A stretch of DNA of 64,000 bases from Koleobacter methoxysyntrophicus (GTDB taxonomy: Bacteria; Bacillota; Thermosediminibacteria; Koleobacterales; Koleobacteraceae), in contig NZ_CP059066.1 of NCBI RefSeq assembly GCF_017301615.1, positions 2,740,888 through 2,804,887 of the forward strand. The letters run 5' to 3'. The position numbers and the translations under genes are program-made. Position 1 is the stretch's first letter. Each line of letters begins with the position of its first letter. Under the pieces are notes generated by a model, which did not search any database, had not been told where the DNA came from, and saw nothing but the letters and a program-made list of their open reading frames with translations. Positions 1 to 8,550 of this stretch are shown piece by piece.

Positions 1-492
1 GGCTTTCCCCTGCATCCACCAGGGCCTTGCAGAAGGTATGCCTTAAAACGTGCGGTGTTATATCTTCCAGCCTGGCGTTGTATGCGTATTTCTCTATCAT
101 ATATTCGATATTCCGGATGGTCATGGCCCTGCCGGTCTTCCCCGGAAACAGCGGGCCGGGTTCGCTTCCTCTTACGGCAAGCCAGTTTTTCAGCGCTTTT
201 CTGGCCGTCAGGTTGAGCGGTACTTCACGGTATTTATTTCCCTTGCCGGAGCGTACGGTTAGATAACCGCTGCAGGTTTATAACCCCTGTTCTGCAGATG
301 CCTCTTGAATTCTGCTATATCCAGCGGTCCCACCGATGCTGTTTCGGGCAGTTCACCGGCTGTTTCCTGATACCATTTTATAAATTTTTTTAGATCGGCC
401 AGATATGCTTCTATTGTTCTGAGGCTAGAGTCTTTTCCTTTTAAATACTGTTTAAATTCAGGAATAATACCGTACACAGCCTGCAGTTTCAC
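1..492 (-). pseudogene. Tyrosine recombinase (XerC/D-like), internally deleted and cut by the window edge
   Basis: Read on the minus strand, a GTG start at 492 opens a 77-residue N-terminal SAM-like core-binding domain (it contains SSLRTIEAYLADLKKFIKWY) that hits a stop at about 259. Immediately afterwards, in another frame, comes the C-terminal catalytic half: SGKGNKYREVPLNL, then HVLRHTFCKAL, continuing open to base 1. The beta-strand Lys (GKG) and the H-x-x-R-H box are present. The central part carrying the first catalytic Arg, about 80 residues in relatives, is missing, and the frame changes at the junction near 256-262. The product should therefore be inactive. The 3' end (catalytic Tyr) lies outside the window. 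It is probably a decayed phage or integrative-element integrase. Confidence 0.8.
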
Positions 493-505
493 CCCTTTTA
501 AATAA

Positions 506-895
506 TTATTTTTTTTCGATATATTTTATAAGTGCCTTTCTCACGGCATCCTCATAACCGTCAGAAAACCTCCGGAGCACCGACAGGGACGGGCCATCGT
601 TTTCCTGACGCCATTTTTCGTAGTTTTCGAGTTTTAAGGCGTCTTTGATAAATCTTATCACGGCCGGAAGCCAGTTGGTTTCGTTATATTTTTCCTGCGG
701 ACCCGCATAATAGGTATCCAGATCGAGTTTCTTTTTGGCCTCCGGCAGAAACCCGCCCAGTCTGACCCTGATCGTTTCTATATGGGGTCTTTCTGTCTTC
801 TGTTTCTGTCTCCATTCCAGATACTCGGCTTCGCTGAATTTTGTTTTTCCAATATCCTTAATGTAATAATTTCTTACTTTTATTATAGAGAAATT
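506..895 (-). pseudogene. Start-less open frame of unknown function next to the integrase
   Basis: A 129-codon open frame on the minus strand runs from a stop at 896-898 to a TAA at 506-508 and ends 13 bases before the recombinase start. It has no ATG, GTG or TTG in a sensible position near its 5' end. The translation is charged and helical, with pieces such as FSEAEYLEWRQKQK, YYAGPQEKYNETNWLPAV and SDGYEDAVRKALIKYIEKK. I do not recognise the family. The coding-like composition and tight spacing to the recombinase suggest a 5'-truncated partner gene of the same dead mobile element. A non-canonical start cannot be excluded. Confidence 0.4.
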
Positions 896-942
896 TTAAT
901 AAAGAATCAAAAAGAATCAAACTCGAAATCAAAAATTAATAA

Positions 943-971
943 TTGAATTGTGATGTAACATATGTTACAAT
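943..971 (+). promoter_or_regulatory. Promoter with a perfect 16-bp palindrome in its spacer (chrB-MFS operon)
   Basis: TTGAAT (943-948) and TACAAT (966-971) are separated by 17 bases. The perfect palindrome TGTAACATATGTTACA (954-969) fills most of the spacer and overlaps the -10 box. A repressor or MerR-style activator dimer bound there would sit on RNA polymerase, so this looks like the operator of the two genes downstream. The cognate regulator is not in the window. Confidence 0.6.
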
Positions 972-1010
972 TTAAATTATAAACAGATGTTGCATAGAAA
1001 GGGTGAGCTC

Positions 1011-1553
1011 GTGAAAAAAAATTTATTTTGGATGATTTTAATTTATAAAGTCCCGGCAGAACCTTCCACTTTGCGCGTCAGGGCGTGGCGCAAAATAAAG
1101 GACATGGGTGCACTGTACCTGCAGCAATCGGTGGCCATATATCCAAAAATAAAACACCTGGTGGAAAAATTTTCAGACCTTGTGGCGGAGATAAGGGCGT
1201 CGGAGGGGGAGGCGTTATTATTTGAAGTGATTAATCTTTCCGGAGAGGAAGAAGAAGCCCTCATTTTTAAATTTAACGAGCAGAGGAACCTGGAGTACAG
1301 AGAACTTATGGACAAGTGTGAGGACTTTTTTGCCGAGATAAAAAAAGAGACGGAGAGGCAAAATTTCACCTTTGCAGAATTGGAGGAAAACGATGAGGAA
1401 CTCGACAAGCTTTCGAGATGGTATGAAAAAATAAAAGAAAGAGATTTTTTTGAAGCATCGATGAGGCAAAAAGCCGAAGAGATGCTTGCAAGATGCCGTG
1501 AGATGTTTTTCGAATTTGCCCAGACCGTATATAAAAAAGAAGGGACGATGTGA
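1011..1553 (+). CDS. ChrB N-terminal-domain protein
   Basis: This roughly 180-residue protein begins with the ChrB_N signature: a hydrophobic strand (WMILIYKVPAEPSTLRVRAW) followed by RKIKDMGALYLQQSVAIYP. It then becomes a long, acidic, probably helical region (residues about 50-165). In families known from chromate resistance, ChrB acts as a chromate-responsive regulator or accessory protein, but many stand-alone ChrB_N proteins are uncharacterised. The GTG at 1011 is preferred over the ATG at 987 because GAAAGGG lies just upstream of it. It stops one base before the MFS start, so the two are co-transcribed and probably coupled. A role in metal or oxyanion tolerance is inferred from the family only. 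Confidence 0.6.
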   Translation: MKKNLFWMILIYKVPAEPSTLRVRAWRKIKDMGALYLQQSVAIYPKIKHLVEKFSDLVAEIRASEGEALLFEVINLSGEEEEALIFKFNEQRNLEYRELMDKCEDFFAEIKKETERQNFTFAELEENDEELDKLSRWYEKIKERDFFEASMRQKAEEMLARCREMFFEFAQTVYKKEGTM

Positions 1554-1554
1554 T

Positions 1555-2688
1555 ATGTTTAACATTATATTGCTGGGTCTTACAAGCCTCCTTACTGATA
1601 TAAGCACCGAGATGGTTTATCCTCTATTGCCCATATTCCTGACTACAAAGCTGGGAGCCACTCCCCTTATTGTTGGCACCATCGAAGGAATAGCCGAAAG
1701 TCTTGCCAGCCTTCTGAAAGTGTTTTCCGGATATTCTTCCGACAAAATGAAAAAGAGAAAACCTTTTGCCATTGCCGGATACGGATTTTCTACCATAGGC
1801 AAGGTGTTGCTTTATCTTGCAGCATCATGGCATTTTGTGCTGGCCGGAAGGATGGCAGATAGATTTGGCAAAGGGATCAGAACTGCTCCCAGGGATGCCC
1901 TTATAGCCGAGTCGGCCGGTGTGGGCAGCCGCGGAAGGGCCTTTGGGCTTCACAGGGCTATGGATACCCTTGGTGCCACTATAGGGGTAGTGCTGGCTTA
2001 TTATTTTATAACTAAAAATTCCGAGAATTATTATGCCATTTTCCTGTATTCCCTCATTCCTGCGATACTTGGCGTCCTGGTCCTATTTTTCATAAAGGAA
2101 AAAGCCGGCGAAGTGAGGAACACATCCAAAAAGCTCTCACTGGACTGGAAAGCCCTTAATAGCCGGCTGAAGGCATTTTTAATCCTCATATTCATCTTTA
2201 CTCTGGGCAATTCATCGAATCAATTCCTGCTTCTCAGGGCCCAGAACTTGGGATTTGACGCGAAAAATGTGCTCCTCCTTTATCTCCTCTACAACGTGGT
2301 GTATAACGTCTTCTCATATCCGGCCGGGCTTTTATCGGACTGGATAGGGAGAAAAATAATGATAGTGATGGGCTATATGGTATACGGCCTGGTATATTTT
2401 GGTTTCGCACTGGCTAAGACGCCTACGACCATTTGGACGCTCTTTGGTATTTACGGTGTTTACATAGCCTTTACCGAAGGAGTGGAAAAAGCTTTTATAA
2501 CGGACGTCGCTCCGGAAGAACTGAAAGGCACGCTGATAGGCCTGCATGCCACGCTGGTGGGCATAGGCTTGCTCCCGGCATCAATACTGGCCGGGACACT
2601 ATGGAACCTTTTCGGCGCCGCGGCCCCCTTCTACTTTGGAGGGATTATGGGAGTCTTAGCTGCAATTGGCATATGGTTATTGATTTAA
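1555..2688 (+). CDS. Major facilitator superfamily transporter
   Basis: This 377-residue, very hydrophobic protein has the usual MFS features: a first helix with STEMVYPLLPIF, the loop 2-3 motif region (SSDKMKKRKPFAIAGYG) and the R-x-D-R-x-G-x-G-x-R motif (GRMADRFGKGIRTAPRDAL) typical of drug/metabolite efflux MFS proteins. About 12 membrane segments are expected. The ATG at 1555 directly follows the chrB stop; the longer frame opening at 1486 would overlap chrB. The substrate is unknown. Pairing with a ChrB-like protein suggests an efflux function. The gene ends abruptly against a group II intron remnant, so a few C-terminal residues may have been altered. Confidence 0.8.
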   Translation: MFNIILLGLTSLLTDISTEMVYPLLPIFLTTKLGATPLIVGTIEGIAESLASLLKVFSGYSSDKMKKRKPFAIAGYGFSTIGKVLLYLAASWHFVLAGRMADRFGKGIRTAPRDALIAESAGVGSRGRAFGLHRAMDTLGATIGVVLAYYFITKNSENYYAIFLYSLIPAILGVLVLFFIKEKAGEVRNTSKKLSLDWKALNSRLKAFLILIFIFTLGNSSNQFLLLRAQNLGFDAKNVLLLYLLYNVVYNVFSYPAGLLSDWIGRKIMIVMGYMVYGLVYFGFALAKTPTTIWTLFGIYGVYIAFTEGVEKAFITDVAPEELKGTLIGLHATLVGIGLLPASILAGTLWNLFGAAAPFYFGGIMGVLAAIGIWLLI

Positions 2689-2689
2689 A

Positions 2690-2835
2690 TGTTTTCCCAG
2701 CAAGAGCGATAATGTTGTTGCTGCCTTCCCTCTGCGAGCATTACCCCGTTTCATAGGTACTATGGAGCATTCCAACTCCCTGACCGCCGTTTGGCTCCCT
2801 TGCCTGTTACAGCTTGTCGGCCATACTCCCATATG
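2690..2835 (-). mobile_element. Group II intron remnant (5' ribozyme/leader segment)
   Basis: The minus strand carries the conserved stretch seen ahead of the reverse transcriptase ORF of bacterial group II introns: GGGAGCCAAACGGCGGTCAG, then a GGAGTTGGAATGCTCC stem, CATAGTACCTATG, and GGGTAATGCTCGCAGAGGG. No maturase frame and no domain V/VI follow, because the sequence runs directly into the 3' end of the convergent MFS gene. Only about 150 bases survive. The assignment rests on remembered intron consensus and should be tested with a covariance or homology search. Confidence 0.6.
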
Positions 2836-2876
2836 TTTGGAAGAACGTTGAGTTATATAACTTAAAACATCTATTT

Positions 2877-3500
2877 TCAAGGAACATCGAGTTTTTTTCT
2901 GTATATATTAAAATAATGTTTTTTAATAAGGTTTATGTATTCTCTAGGTAATTCTTTCCCTTCTTCCAGTGCTCTGTCTACATATCCATGTCCCCAGTTG
3001 TAGGCTATCAGTACCCTGTCTAACCTATTATTGTATTTTTTAAAAAGGAAATTAAGAATATATACCCCTATATGTATATTTTTATCGATATCATAAAGGG
3101 TTTCTGCTCCTTTATATTCAATACCCATTCCCTTTGTCCAGCCATATGCATATTTCTCCCTAATCTGCATAAGGCCGGTATCATCTAGATCCCCTGTACA
3201 CTTTGGATTATACTGACTTTCAGCAGCAATTATTGCAAAGATCAGATCTTCAGGCACTCCATATTTTTTACTATATCTATTAACTGATTTTATAATCATG
3301 TTGATTTGCTGCTGAGTTAATTTAGGATTATATTCCTTCATTTTCTGTGCAATATCTAATCGACTGCCAGCAATTACTACCCTTTCTTTTTCATTGAGAA
3401 TCTCCGCTTTTGTGACTATAGGGCTTTCAGAGGACAGGATACCTGAAGGGCTAAAAAACAGTGATGTTGAAATAACAACAGCAAATATAAAGTTCTGCAA
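2877..3500 (-). CDS. Lytic transglycosylase, SLT domain
   Basis: This 207-residue exported protein has a hydrophobic signal segment (residues 2-20) followed by a soluter-type transglycosylase domain (about 75-195). The catalytic Glu is E94 in AAESQYNP. The usual supporting blocks are present: GLMQI, then NIHIGVYILNFLFKKY, then LIAYNWGHGYV. It should cleave peptidoglycan glycan strands outside the membrane to form anhydro-muropeptides. The convergently placed intron scrap lies beyond its 3' end, and a divergent L,D-transpeptidase starts 160 bases upstream, so two cell-wall enzymes share one intergenic region. Confidence 0.88.
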   Translation of the reverse strand: MQNFIFAVVISTSLFFSPSGILSSESPIVTKAEILNEKERVVIAGSRLDIAQKMKEYNPKLTQQQINMIIKSVNRYSKKYGVPEDLIFAIIAAESQYNPKCTGDLDDTGLMQIREKYAYGWTKGMGIEYKGAETLYDIDKNIHIGVYILNFLFKKYNNRLDRVLIAYNWGHGYVDRALEEGKELPREYINLIKKHYFNIYRKKLDVP

Positions 3501-3663
3501 TTATCCTCCCAGCTCCTTTCATTTATCTATTATTACCAATTAATGGTTTTCTATACAACCTTTTGTATTATACAACAGTCTTTAATATAAGTCAATTTTA
3601 TTAAAATGATTATGTGAATTTTGCTTAATGGAAATAATAAAAACATGGAGGTGACCATATTTT

Positions 3664-4614
3664 ATGAACAGCAACATAAAACAAGTAGCAACAATAATTT
3701 TTTTAATTCTTCTAATTTGTTTGTTACTTCACTGTTATCCGGTATTCGCCACAAATAGGTTTCCGTGTTGTTCTGATGAGGAATTTGAGACTCTCAAACT
3801 TAAGGACCCACCTATGAGTGGTGCAAATGTAAGAGAAATGCAAAAGCAGCTTAAAAGATTGGGTTTTTATAGTGGTAAGATAGACGGAATATACGGTCCG
3901 GAAACCTATATATCTGTTAAAAATTTCCAAGAATCCTATGGGTTGGAATCGGATGGGATAATAGGTTTAAGAACATTAGAATGCATTTTTGAAATATACG
4001 AAGAGGCATCCTATCAACCCTCTCAAGCTCCAACGGGAGAAATTGCTATATTAATAGATATTTCTGAAAGAAAGCTTTATATTTTAACCGATGGTGAAAT
4101 CTATAAAAAATACCCAGTTGCTGTAGGGAAATGGGAGACACCAACCCCTATCGGTAACTGGAAGATAACCCAAAAAGCTATATGGGGTAAGGGATTTGGG
4201 AGCCGCTGGATGAGAATAAATGTCCCATGGGGAATTTATGGCATCCATGGAACTAATAAACCCTGGTCCATAGGTAGTTTTGCTTCTGCCGGTTGCATTA
4301 GAATGCTCAACAAACATGTAGAAGAGGTATATGGATGGGTTAAGGTCGGAACCCCTGTTGTAATCGTTGGAGGCCCTTATGGCACCTTTACTAGCGGCAG
4401 AAAAACCCTGGTTAGGGGTGACAAAGGGTCGGACGTACTGGAAGTTCAAAAACGTCTGAAAGGCTTGGGTTTCTACCAGGGTAATTTAGACGGGATATTC
4501 GGCCGCGGAATGGAAAAAGCTGTAAAATATTTTCAGGAGAGCAGGAATTTGAAGGTAGATGGCCAGGTTACAGCTAGGGTATATGATGAACTGGGAATTA
4601 TCCTCTTTGAATAG
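3664..4614 (+). CDS. L,D-transpeptidase (YkuD) flanked by two peptidoglycan-binding domains
   Basis: This 316-residue exported protein starts with a signal/anchor helix (residues 8-28). Domain order is PG_binding_1 (about 52-108, MQKQLKRLGFYSGKIDGIYG), YkuD catalytic domain (about 127-237), PG_binding_1 again (about 253-312). The catalytic signature is intact: H195 in IHGTNKP and C211 in SAGCIRML. Such enzymes make 3-3 peptidoglycan cross-links or process spore and cell-wall peptides. The two binding repeats share the LKxLGFYxGxxDGI pattern and are probably an internal duplication. An SD (GGAGGTG) precedes the ATG. Confidence 0.92.
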   Translation: MNSNIKQVATIIFLILLICLLLHCYPVFATNRFPCCSDEEFETLKLKDPPMSGANVREMQKQLKRLGFYSGKIDGIYGPETYISVKNFQESYGLESDGIIGLRTLECIFEIYEEASYQPSQAPTGEIAILIDISERKLYILTDGEIYKKYPVAVGKWETPTPIGNWKITQKAIWGKGFGSRWMRINVPWGIYGIHGTNKPWSIGSFASAGCIRMLNKHVEEVYGWVKVGTPVVIVGGPYGTFTSGRKTLVRGDKGSDVLEVQKRLKGLGFYQGNLDGIFGRGMEKAVKYFQESRNLKVDGQVTARVYDELGIILFE

Positions 4615-4750
4615 ATACCATATTTATAAATGGTTAGTTCCCCGTTGCCATAAAAAGAGATTGCATTCCTCAACCTCTTGTCAAAATATAGATTATTATG
4701 TTATTATAATATAAACAAAGAATAACAAAATATATAATAAGCAAAAAACT

Positions 4751-4970
4751 ATGAAAGAGCTCAGTAGCAATCCATGGTTACAAATTCAGAGAACAACCCG
4801 GTAGGTGTGAGGGTTGTAGTACATGAGATTGTGAATTACACTACGGAGTTCCGGATAAAAACTAGGCGGTCACCATTCGTTATCGTGGTTTTGAGGCATT
4901 TTTATAATGCGAATTAAGGTGGTACCACGGGCCCTCTCGTCCTTAAAAGAACTGGAGGGCCCTTTGTTTT
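4751..4970 (+). promoter_or_regulatory. T-box leader, tyrosine-specific
   Basis: The T-box core AAGGTGGTACCACG (about 4916-4929) is followed by a terminator, GGGCCCTC paired with GAGGGCCC and then TTTGTTTT (4929-4970). The base of stem I is GAGCTC-A-GTAG (4757-4767) paired with CTAC-G-GAGTTC (4841-4852). Just inside it, on the 3' side, GAATTACA presents TAC (4837-4839) as the specifier. UAC is a tyrosine codon, matching the tyrS gene downstream. Uncharged tRNA-Tyr should stabilise the antiterminator. Confidence 0.93.
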
Positions 4971-5002
4971 AGATTATAATTCAGTGAAGGAGGCTTAGTG
5001 AT

Positions 5003-6229
5003 ATGAAAAACGTATACGATATCTTACAGGAAAGAGGTTTTATCGAACAGGTAACCCATGAAGAAGAAATAAGGAACCTGCTGGGAAAGGAGTCGGTAAC
5101 TTTTTATATAGGTTTTGACCCTACTGCCGATAGTTTGCATGCAGGCCATTTTCTGCAGATGATGGCTATGGCCCATATGCAGCGGGCCGGCCACAGACCT
5201 ATAGTGCTTATCGGTGCGGGAACCGCCATGATAGGAGATCCATCGGGGAAAACCGAAATGCGAAAAATGCTTACGGTTGAAGAAATACGGCGGAACTCCG
5301 AAAAACTCAAAAAGCAGTTCTCACGTTTGATTGATTTCGAAAATGGCAGGGCAATTATGGCTAATAATGTGGACTGGTTAATGGACCTCAAATATATCCC
5401 TTTCCTAAGGGAAATCGGAAGACATTTCTCTGTAAACAGAATGCTCACAGCTGAGTGTTATAAAGGACGTCTGGAAAAGGGTCTGTCTTTTCTGGAATTC
5501 AATTATATGATAATGCAATCCTATGACTTTCTTGAACTTTACAGGAAATATAATTGTAAGCTCCAAATGGGTGGTAATGATCAGTGGTCTAATATAATAG
5601 GAGGAGTAGACCTTATAAGAAGGGTAGAGAATGCATCGGTCTACGGTCTTACCTTTACCCTGCTGACTACCAGCGAGGGTAAAAAAATGGGTAAAACTGA
5701 AACCGGAACTATATGGCTTGATGCAGAAAAAACCCCACCCTATGATTTCTACCAGTACTGGAGAAATGTTGATGATAGGGATGTAGAAAAATGCCTAGCT
5801 TTATTGACATTCCTTCCTATGGAAGAAGTTAAGCGATTGGCAGCCCTTGAGGGAGCAGAAATTAATAAGGCGAAAGAAATACTGGCTTATGAAATAACCA
5901 AACTGGTTCATGGAGAAGAAGAGGCAAAGAAAGCCGATGCTGCTGCTAAAGCCCTTTTTGCCGATGGAACAGATCTAAATGGAGTACCATCAACCGAAAT
6001 ACCCGGATTCGAATTTGAAAAAGGGATCCATATTCTTGACCTATTGATGCAGGTGGGTCTTGCATCCTCAAAGAGTGATGGAAGACGATTAATTCAGCAA
6101 GGGGGATTATACATTGAAGATGAACGGGTCAATGACATTGACCTGATTATCTATAAGAAGGATTTCCATGATGGTCAACTAATGCTGAGAAAGGGTAAGA
6201 AGGTTTACCACCTGCTTAAACTCGTTTAA
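5003..6229 (+). CDS. tyrS: Tyrosyl-tRNA synthetase
   Basis: The 408-residue class I synthetase charges tRNA-Tyr with tyrosine using ATP. HAGH (46-49) is the HIGH motif and KMGKT (228-232) the KMSKS motif. The tyrosine pocket blocks ([26 protein letters not shown]) are intact. The last 65 residues form an S4 RNA-binding domain ([19 protein letters not shown]). Length is normal for bacterial TyrRS. AAGGAGG stands 9 bases before the ATG. It is a single-gene unit between a T-box leader and a strong hairpin at 6275-6302. Confidence 0.97.
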   Translation: MKNVYDILQERGFIEQVTHEEEIRNLLGKESVTFYIGFDPTADSLHAGHFLQMMAMAHMQRAGHRPIVLIGAGTAMIGDPSGKTEMRKMLTVEEIRRNSEKLKKQFSRLIDFENGRAIMANNVDWLMDLKYIPFLREIGRHFSVNRMLTAECYKGRLEKGLSFLEFNYMIMQSYDFLELYRKYNCKLQMGGNDQWSNIIGGVDLIRRVENASVYGLTFTLLTTSEGKKMGKTETGTIWLDAEKTPPYDFYQYWRNVDDRDVEKCLALLTFLPMEEVKRLAALEGAEINKAKEILAYEITKLVHGEEEAKKADAAAKALFADGTDLNGVPSTEIPGFEFEKGIHILDLLMQVGLASSKSDGRRLIQQGGLYIEDERVNDIDLIIYKKDFHDGQLMLRKGKKVYHLLKLV

Positions 6230-6274
6230 GAGTAAGGACATATTCTGCAGTTACCTAAGGGCAAATTTTGCTGC

Positions 6275-6302
6275 AAAACAGGTAGTCAATACTACCTGTT
6301 TT
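6275..6302 (+). terminator. tyrS terminator hairpin
   Basis: A perfect 12-bp inverted repeat, AAAACAGGTAGT / ACTACCTGTTTT, with a CAAT loop, lies 46 bases after the tyrS stop. The A-rich and T-rich flanks would let it act on both strands. Confidence 0.85.
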
Positions 6303-6320
6303 CATATTTTCTAAAAAAAC

Positions 6321-6348
6321 AAAAAAACCCTCGAAAGTGCCTCAAGGG
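6321..6348 (-). terminator. tRNA-Leu terminator
   Basis: On the minus strand CCCTTG pairs with CGAGGG (6328-6348), followed by seven T residues (6321-6327), ten bases after the tRNA-Leu CCA end. Confidence 0.75.
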
Positions 6349-6357
6349 ATTGAAGTC

Positions 6358-6445
6358 TGGTGCCGAAGACAGGACTCGAACCTGCACGTGCGCAATGCAC
6401 ACTAGACCCTGAATCTAGCGCGTCTGCCAATTCCGCCACTTCGGC
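6358..6445 (-). tRNA. tRNA-Leu (anticodon CAG)
   Basis: The cloverleaf on the minus strand starts GCCGAAG and ends CTTCGGC-A-CCA with CCA encoded (6358-6360). The anticodon arm CTAGA-TTCAGGG-TCTAG gives anticodon CAG, reading CTG. A long class II variable arm (TGTGCATTGCGCAC region) and the T-loop GTTCGAGTC support leucine. It has its own promoter and terminator. Confidence 0.96.
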
Positions 6446-6466
6446 ATATTTTTTTAGACGAATATT

Positions 6467-6495
6467 ATTTTAGCATATAAATATAAGTAATGCAA
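6467..6495 (-). promoter_or_regulatory. Promoter of tRNA-Leu
   Basis: On the minus strand TTGCAT (6490-6495) and TAAAAT (6467-6472) are separated by 17 bases, with the tRNA 5' end 21 bases downstream of the -10 box. Confidence 0.7.
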
Positions 6496-6528
6496 TATAT
6501 CTAAGGGAATTTTTTTAACTTTATTTTA

Positions 6529-6858
6529 TTAACTATTATTTTCCGTATTAAATATTTTCAATATCTGGTTTAATTCTTTTTCTAACTCTTCATACTTTCT
6601 CATGATTTTCCTTGCATTGGCAGTAAGCTGGGCTCCCCCACCGGTTTCACCTCCGATAGTTTTATCAAGGAGTTTAAACCCCAACCTTTCCTCGGCTTTT
6701 TTTATTTTTCCCCATGCTTGTCTATAAGACATTTTAGATTCTATAGCAGCCTGATTGATCGAACCGTACTTATCAATATAGACCAAAAGGGTATACAGAC
6801 CTTCCCCGAAAACCAATTCCCCCTTTTTTTCTAACCAAAATTTGCATTTAAATTCCAC
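6529..6858 (-). CDS. ModE-type winged-helix DNA-binding protein
   Basis: The 109-residue protein consists only of the ModE N-terminal (LysR-like) winged helix: GSINQAAIESKMSYRQAWGK is the helix-turn-helix, LGFKLLDKTIGGETGGGAQLT the wing. The C-terminal molybdate-binding (TOBE/Di-MOP) domains of full ModE are absent, as in many anaerobes that carry short ModE proteins near Mo/W transport or enzyme genes. No molybdate transport gene is in the window, so the regulated target is unknown. GGAGGATAACC lies just before the start. Confidence 0.85.
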   Translation of the reverse strand: MEFKCKFWLEKKGELVFGEGLYTLLVYIDKYGSINQAAIESKMSYRQAWGKIKKAEERLGFKLLDKTIGGETGGGAQLTANARKIMRKYEELEKELNQILKIFNTENNS

Positions 6859-7144
6859 GGTTATCCTCCCTCAGTTCAACTGAAATTATCTCAGTCACAC
6901 TGGCTTTAAAAGATTTAAGGATATGTTCCATCTTAAGAATAGTATAAACATTCCTGTCAGACTTTTTCAATAAGAGAATCTATAAAAAGGCCTGGAATTG
7001 AATATTACGTAATCCACCCTCTGTTTATCAAAATAATTATCCAAAAAACAAGGCCAGTTATTGCTGTAAAGATAGTCATAAAGGCTGCCGTAATAGTTTT
7101 AACTGGAGTAATGATTTAGATAACTCTTTCTTTAATTTAACAAT
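6859..7144. other. Intergenic region between the modE-like gene and ilvE, no clear gene
   Basis: The segment is AT-rich. The only coding-like piece is a short hydrophobic minus-strand frame ending at 7005-7007, from an ATG at 7077-7079: 24 residues reading MTIFTAITGLVFWIIILINR and WGIT-like end residues, extendable upstream by 12 codons without a start. It could be a membrane microprotein or the tail of a lost membrane-protein gene. It has no good ribosome-binding site, so I do not call a gene. Confidence 0.4.
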
Positions 7145-7173
7145 CAAAAGCTCGGGGTTTGCCCAAGCTTTTG
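7145..7173 (-). terminator. Terminator-like hairpin after ilvE
   Basis: CAAAAGCT (7145-7152) and AGCTTTTG (7166-7173) form a stem with an inner CGGG/CCCA pairing, 73 bases past the ilvE stop. The T-run on the minus strand is weak. Confidence 0.55.
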
Positions 7174-7245
7174 ACTAGTTTAATATATTTCTTTTTAACA
7201 ACCACGTATTTCTATTACAGTTACAGTTACAATATTCTATATTCA

Positions 7246-8124
7246 TTATTTATAAATCGGTTCCCCTTCTTTTTGGACAAGTTCCCCGAAAGCAGCTATC
7301 AATTTTTTCGTTATAACCCCCGGTTTGCCGTCGGCAATAAGCCTTCCGTCAACATTTACAACGGGGATTACTTCTGCTGCTGTCCCTGTTAGGAAACATT
7401 CATCGGCCGTAAATAATTCATGACGTGTAAAATTCTTCTCTAATACAGGAATTCCCATATTTTCTGCAAGTTCAATAACTGCATTCCTGGTTATTCCTAT
7501 TAATATTCCCGCATATGTTGGCGGGGTAATAAGTTTACCGTTTTTAACTATAAATATATTATCACCGGTGCATTCTGCTACATAATTTTCATTATTTAAC
7601 ATTATTGCCTCTAATACCCCTGCCTGATTGGCTTCCATCTTAGCCATTATGTTGTTCAGGTAATTTAGGGATTTCATTTGTGGATTTACCCCTTCAGGAA
7701 TATTCCTTCTTGTAGTAGCAGTAATAACCTTCAATCCATTTTCATACATTTCTTGGGGATATAGGGTAATCTTATCTGCTATAACCACAACTGTTGGTCG
7801 CGGGCATTTCCTGGGGTCAAGACCCAGATCCCCCGTTCCCCTTGAGATTACCACTCTTATATACGCATCTTTAAGATTATTCTCTCTCAATGTTTGCAGG
7901 ATAATTTCCTTCATTTCTTCTTTCGTTTCTGATAAATTGATCATTATGCTTTTTACGCCATCATATAACCTGTCTATATGTTCCTTTAATCTAAATACTC
8001 GACCGTTATACGCTCTAATTCCTTCAAAAACTCCGTCACCGTAAAGATAACCGTGATCAAAAACAGAAATCTTGGCTTCCTCTTTAGGGACAAATTCTCC
8101 GTTTATATAAACCTTTATGCTCAT
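7246..8124 (-). CDS. ilvE: Branched-chain amino acid aminotransferase
   Basis: The 292-residue fold-type IV PLP enzyme reversibly transaminates 2-oxoisovalerate, 2-oxoisocaproate and 2-oxo-3-methylvalerate with glutamate, the last step to valine, leucine and isoleucine. The N-terminal [16 protein letters not shown] is diagnostic. K151 in [11 protein letters not shown] is the Schiff-base lysine, and ECTGDNIF and [10 protein letters not shown] complete the cofactor site. It is separated from the ilvB upstream by its own promoter (8729-8757), a ppGpp-class riboswitch and a T-box, so it can be transcribed alone or by read-through. GGAGGG precedes the ATG. Confidence 0.95.
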   Translation of the reverse strand: MSIKVYINGEFVPKEEAKISVFDHGYLYGDGVFEGIRAYNGRVFRLKEHIDRLYDGVKSIMINLSETKEEMKEIILQTLRENNLKDAYIRVVISRGTGDLGLDPRKCPRPTVVVIADKITLYPQEMYENGLKVITATTRRNIPEGVNPQMKSLNYLNNIMAKMEANQAGVLEAIMLNNENYVAECTGDNIFIVKNGKLITPPTYAGILIGITRNAVIELAENMGIPVLEKNFTRHELFTADECFLTGTAAEVIPVVNVDGRLIADGKPGVITKKLIAAFGELVQKEGEPIYK

Positions 8125-8230
8125 ATAAAACCCTCCTTCAAAATATTTCGAGTTACTATTTCTCCTTTAAATCGGAATTATGACCCGAGCACGTTTAAAC
8201 ACCACCCCCTTGGTAATGGCGAATTAAACT

Positions 8231-8522
8231 AAAAAAACCTTCGTCCCAAACCGTTTTTTATAGTCAGGGGCGAAGGTTCAATTCCTACGCGGTACCACCC
8301 TAATTTCGCTATCCCTTCACAGGAAATAACCTTATCAGGTACTGGGTTTCTCCCAGCACTCTCCCTATAACGCAGTCCACACGGCAATAACCTAATAATG
8401 CACTCTTTGCATGTTCGGTCATGCAGTTCAGGAGGGACGCGAGGGTATTCTTAACATCGGGTCTCAGCCTATCCGACTCTCTGTAGTTAAAGTAATACCC
8501 CGTATTCTCCTTCATTACTTCA
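8231..8522 (-). promoter_or_regulatory. T-box leader of ilvE, probably valine-specific
   Basis: On the minus strand AGGGTGGTACCGCG (about 8289-8303) is followed by the terminator AACCTTCGCCCC...GGGACGAAGGTT with a seven-T tract (8231-8279). Stem I pairs AGGAG with CTCCT at its base and GGGTATT with AATACCC above. Between them the 3' strand reads TCGCGTCC, placing GTC (8436-8438), a Val codon, one base before the basal helix, the same position as in the two sister leaders. The specifier call depends on this pairing and is less certain than the T-box call itself. Confidence 0.9.
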
Positions 8523-8550
8523 TCACATTATTAAATTAACTAGTTTTATT

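Noticed and set aside
4678-4710. TTGTCA and TATAAT as the tyrS promoter
   Set aside because: The spacer is 21 bases, too long for a normal SigA promoter; the true start could not be fixed in this AT-rich stretch.
7005-7112. Short hydrophobic frame as a membrane microprotein
   Set aside because: No convincing start or ribosome-binding site and no partner gene; reported only as a note on the intergenic region.
8309-8515. 68-codon minus-strand frame within the ilvE leader
   Set aside because: It lies entirely inside the T-box stem structures and has no independent coding support.
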